DNA of 9,514 nucleotides from Campylobacteraceae bacterium (lineage in GTDB: Bacteria; Campylobacterota; Campylobacteria; Campylobacterales; Sulfurovaceae), in contig JALSOO010000159.1 of the NCBI GenBank assembly GCA_026986355.1, positions 1 through 9,514 on the forward strand, read 5' to 3'. The notes below the pieces were generated by a model. That model saw only the letters and a list, made by a program, of their open reading frames with translations, made no database searches and was not told the origin of the DNA. This document shows positions 7,774 through 9,514 of this stretch, piece after piece (position 1 is the stretch's first letter; each line of letters begins with the position of its first letter). Made by a program: the position numbers and the translations under genes.

Positions 7774-8034
7774 TTATGCGTCTACCTTTCTATTTACAAA
7801 AGCTTTGTCTAATTTAACGATTGATGTATCGTTCAGTTTAATTTTGATAAAATCCTCTTCAACTTTTACTATCTCTGCATAGAGACCACCAGTTGTCAAG
7901 ACTTTATCGCCTTTTTTAAGTGATTCTAACATTTGAGCATGCTCTTTTTGCTGTTTCTGTTGAGGTCTGATAATTAAAAAGTAGAAAATACCGAATAAAA
8001 AAATAAGTGGTAGAAATTGTCCTGCTGCTTCCAT
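7774..8034 (-). CDS. yajC: Preprotein translocase accessory subunit YajC
   Basis: YajC is a small inner-membrane protein that associates with SecDF. I chose the ATG at 8034, giving 86 residues. A longer frame opens 16 codons upstream, but AAAGGA (plus-strand 8041-8046) sits six bases before the 8034 ATG, and the resulting MEAAGQFLPL is a typical YajC start. The single membrane segment is about 6-22, followed by the family hallmark RPQQKQQK (23-30) and the small soluble domain with KKGDKVLTTGGLYAEI (40-55). It is first in yajC-secD-secF. Its start is only 10 bp from the divergent lnt start, so its promoter must lie inside the lnt coding sequence. Confidence 0.95.
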   Translation of the reverse strand: MEAAGQFLPLIFLFGIFYFLIIRPQQKQQKEHAQMLESLKKGDKVLTTGGLYAEIVKVEEDFIKIKLNDTSIVKLDKAFVNRKVDA

Positions 8035-8046
8035 AAGGAATCCTTT
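8035..8046. promoter_or_regulatory. lnt/yajC: Palindromic double ribosome binding site shared by yajC and lnt
   Basis: AAGGAATCCTT (8035-8045) is a palindrome around one central base. Read on the plus strand, AAGGA (8035-8039) lies five bases before the TTG start of lnt. Read on the minus strand, AAAGGA (8046-8041) lies six bases before the yajC ATG. Each gene's Shine-Dalgarno sequence thus touches or overlaps the other gene's start codon. The element decides both starts: it supports the ATG at 8034 for yajC and the TTG at 8045 for lnt. Confidence 0.65.
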
Positions 8047-9313
8047 GCGTATAAAAATAAGACGATATTTTACCACTAACATTATAATAGTGGGCTTTTT
8101 AATAGCTTTTTTAAGTTCTGCTTCAATCTATCTAAATTGGATAGGAGTCAATAACCAATTTGTAAATACCATTTTAGGACTACTAACCCTATACCTATGG
8201 CTTATATCTGATAAAAGAGTATGGGTTTGGAGTGGATTTTTTATAGGAATTTTATGGTTTTGGTGGATGGGAGTTAGCTTTATACACTATGAAATGGCTT
8301 GGGCAATACCATTAGTTATAATAGGAGTTGCTTCTATCTATGCCTCTCTATTTTATCTAACTATCTCTATCGTCTATCTAATGGAGAAGTACCTAAAGGT
8401 TCATAACCTTATAGGAAAAGCTATACTTCTTCTACTATTCTCTTATCTGCACCCTCTTGGTTTTGATTGGTTTAAGCCTGAACTTATCTTTACCAATAGC
8501 TATCTAGGTATAGAGAAGTGGCAATTTGCACTCATAATATTCTCTTTTACCTTGACTATCTATAATAGAAAATTACTATTCTTGCTTCCTATATTAGGAG
8601 CATATCCATATAGCTTACATATACAAAAACCACAAATAAATCATAATATCAAATTAGTAACTACCTATACACCTGTAGAGGAGAAGTGGTTACCAGAGTT
8701 AAAACAGAGAGATATTAATAATATATTTATAAATATTCAACAAGCTATCCAAGAGAAAAAAGAGATTGTTGTCTTTCCAGAATCGGTATTTGCACTATAT
8801 CTCAATAAAAATAGAAATCTTATATCAGCTCTAAATAACTACTCTAACTATATTACAATTGTAGTAGGAGGGTTATTTTATAATAGAGAGCTTCCCAAAA
8901 ACTCTACATATATATTTAAAGATGGAGAGTATATCGTAGCAGATAAAGTAGTTCTTGTTCCATTTGGAGAGGAGAATCCTCTACCTAAATGGATGGGAAA
9001 ATGGGTAAACAAGATATTTTTTGATGGGGCATTAGATTATGTAGCATCTAAAAATTTTACTGATTATAGTATCAATGGAGTAACATATAGAAATGCTATA
9101 TGTTTTGAAGCAACATCTGAAAAACTCTATAAAGGGAACCCTAAAAATATGATTGTATTATCAAATAATGGTTGGCTTATACCATCTATTGAACCGACAC
9201 TTCAAAAAATTCTTTTGCAATATTATAGTAAAAAATATGGAACAACAATCTATCATGCTGTCAATATGTCAAACTCATATATTATATATAATGGAGAGGT
9301 TATCTATGATTAG
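8045..9313 (+). CDS. lnt: Apolipoprotein N-acyltransferase, short form
   Basis: Lnt transfers an acyl chain from a phospholipid to the N-terminal cysteine of lipoproteins in the inner membrane, the last step of lipoprotein maturation. The protein has about six N-terminal membrane segments (about 12-185), then a nitrilase-like periplasmic domain. The catalytic triad is readable: E246 (VVFPESVF), K301 (ADKVVLVPFGEENP) and C353 (NAICFEA). I use TTG at 8045 because AAGGA lies five bases upstream and the product begins MRIKIRRYF, a positive stretch before the first membrane segment. GTG at 8090 is possible but has no ribosome binding site, and the first in-frame ATG (codon 75) would delete membrane segments. 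At 422 residues it is shorter than E. coli Lnt (512) and stops soon after the nitrilase domain, without an obvious C-terminal membrane helix. It diverges from yajC and overlaps yidD by 8 bp. Confidence 0.88.
   Translation: MRIKIRRYFTTNIIIVGFLIAFLSSASIYLNWIGVNNQFVNTILGLLTLYLWLISDKRVWVWSGFFIGILWFWWMGVSFIHYEMAWAIPLVIIGVASIYASLFYLTISIVYLMEKYLKVHNLIGKAILLLLFSYLHPLGFDWFKPELIFTNSYLGIEKWQFALIIFSFTLTIYNRKLLFLLPILGAYPYSLHIQKPQINHNIKLVTTYTPVEEKWLPELKQRDINNIFINIQQAIQEKKEIVVFPESVFALYLNKNRNLISALNNYSNYITIVVGGLFYNRELPKNSTYIFKDGEYIVADKVVLVPFGEENPLPKWMGKWVNKIFFDGALDYVASKNFTDYSINGVTYRNAICFEATSEKLYKGNPKNMIVLSNNGWLIPSIEPTLQKILLQYYSKKYGTTIYHAVNMSNSYIIYNGEVIYD
8081..8086 (-). promoter_or_regulatory. Candidate yajC-secD-secF promoter (-10) inside lnt
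   Basis: The plus-strand 8-mer ATTATAAT (8081-8088) is palindromic and reads TATAAT on both strands. On the minus strand it is a perfect -10 box that would start transcription near 8074, giving a leader of about 40 nt to yajC. There is no clear -35; the upstream minus-strand sequence is A/T-rich. Position and orientation fit the operon. The plus-strand reading would start downstream of the lnt TTG and so would not serve that start. Confidence 0.45.
9293..9299 (+). promoter_or_regulatory. yidD: Ribosome binding site of yidD inside lnt
   Basis: GGAGAGG lies six bases before the ATG at 9306, still within the last codons of lnt. It is one of the strongest Shine-Dalgarno sequences in the window and supports the overlapping start of the next gene. 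Confidence 0.75.
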
Positions 9314-9514
9314 TAGATATAAAAAGCTATATCTAGCACCACTATCTGCCTATCAATATATATCAAGACTACTACCTGCCTCATGCAGATACTATCCAAC
9401 ATGCTCTGAATATGCTAAATGGCAATTTGAAGTCAATAGAGCTGATAAAGCATTTATACAAAGTGGTCTTAGGATATTAAGATGCAATCAACTCTTTGCA
9501 GGAGGTATTGATTA
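9306..9514 (+). CDS. yidD: Membrane protein insertion efficiency factor YidD, 5' part
   Basis: The frame from ATG 9306 runs open to the window edge, giving 69 residues; the end lies outside. YidD is a small protein at the inner face of the inner membrane that aids insertion of membrane proteins by YidC. The family core is clear: LPASCRYYPTCSEYA (23-37) with C27 and C33, and RILRCNQLFAGGID (56-69) with the third Cys, C60. The usual RCNP reads RCNQ here. The N-terminus (MISRYKKLYLAPLSAYQY) has the amphipathic character usual for the family. The start overlaps the end of lnt by 8 bp in another frame, with a strong ribosome binding site, so the two genes are surely cotranscribed and probably coupled. 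yidD normally sits between rnpA and yidC; this is a different setting. Confidence 0.92.
   Translation, partial: MISRYKKLYLAPLSAYQYISRLLPASCRYYPTCSEYAKWQFEVNRADKAFIQSGLRILRCNQLFAGGID

Noticed and set aside
8035..8082. Longer yajC start with 16 extra residues
   Set aside because: The extra codons overlap lnt on the other strand. A strong Shine-Dalgarno site and the typical YajC N-terminus support the ATG at 8034.
8083..8092. TATAAT at 8083-8088 with GTG at 8090 as the lnt promoter and start
   Set aside because: Transcription would begin after the GTG and no ribosome binding site precedes it. The TTG at 8045 has a good AAGGA and a positively charged N-terminus.

Overview
The window is AT-rich and carries conserved bacterial housekeeping genes for the cell envelope. 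The group yajC-secD-secF with a leucyl-tRNA synthetase gene close by, and an lnt gene diverging from yajC, is an order I know from Campylobacterota (in Campylobacter jejuni, lnt | yajC-secD-secF-leuS lie together). Together with the short Lnt, this points to a member of that phylum, perhaps an environmental Sulfurimonas/Sulfurovum-like lineage. The genus cannot be settled from the sequence alone.

Layout. 1-1365 (+): the 3' part of a gene for a degenerate HD-GYP protein, followed with no gap (TAA directly before ATG) by a metallo-beta-lactamase-fold protein that keeps the six-residue non-haem di-iron signature of flavodiiron/ODP-type proteins. 1366-1401: convergent gap with a hairpin terminator for leuS. 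1402-3846 (-): leuS. 3847-4052: divergent promoter region with -10 boxes for both flanking genes and a 14-bp perfect palindrome. 4053-5189 (+): an MltB-type lytic transglycosylase lipoprotein. 5190-5211: a 22-bp convergent gap. 5212-8034 (-): secF, secD and yajC, which form one operon in the order yajC-secD-secF. 8045-9313 (+): lnt, starting at TTG only 10 bp from the yajC start. 9306-9514 (+): the 5' part of yidD, overlapping lnt by 8 bp and leaving the window.

How the genes fit together. SecD, SecF and YajC help the Sec translocase move proteins across the inner membrane. YidD is linked to membrane-protein insertion by YidC. Lnt adds the third acyl chain to lipoproteins, of which the MltB-like enzyme encoded here is a probable example. 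The right two thirds is therefore an envelope biogenesis block with leuS embedded. The left end is different in kind: a probable sensory pair, where a di-iron (O2, NO or iron) sensing protein may work with a catalytically dead c-di-GMP-type domain. This pair is the most interesting part of the window.

I see no tRNA, rRNA, CRISPR array, insertion sequence, attachment site or replication origin. The only gene-free stretch longer than 40 bp is 3847-4052.
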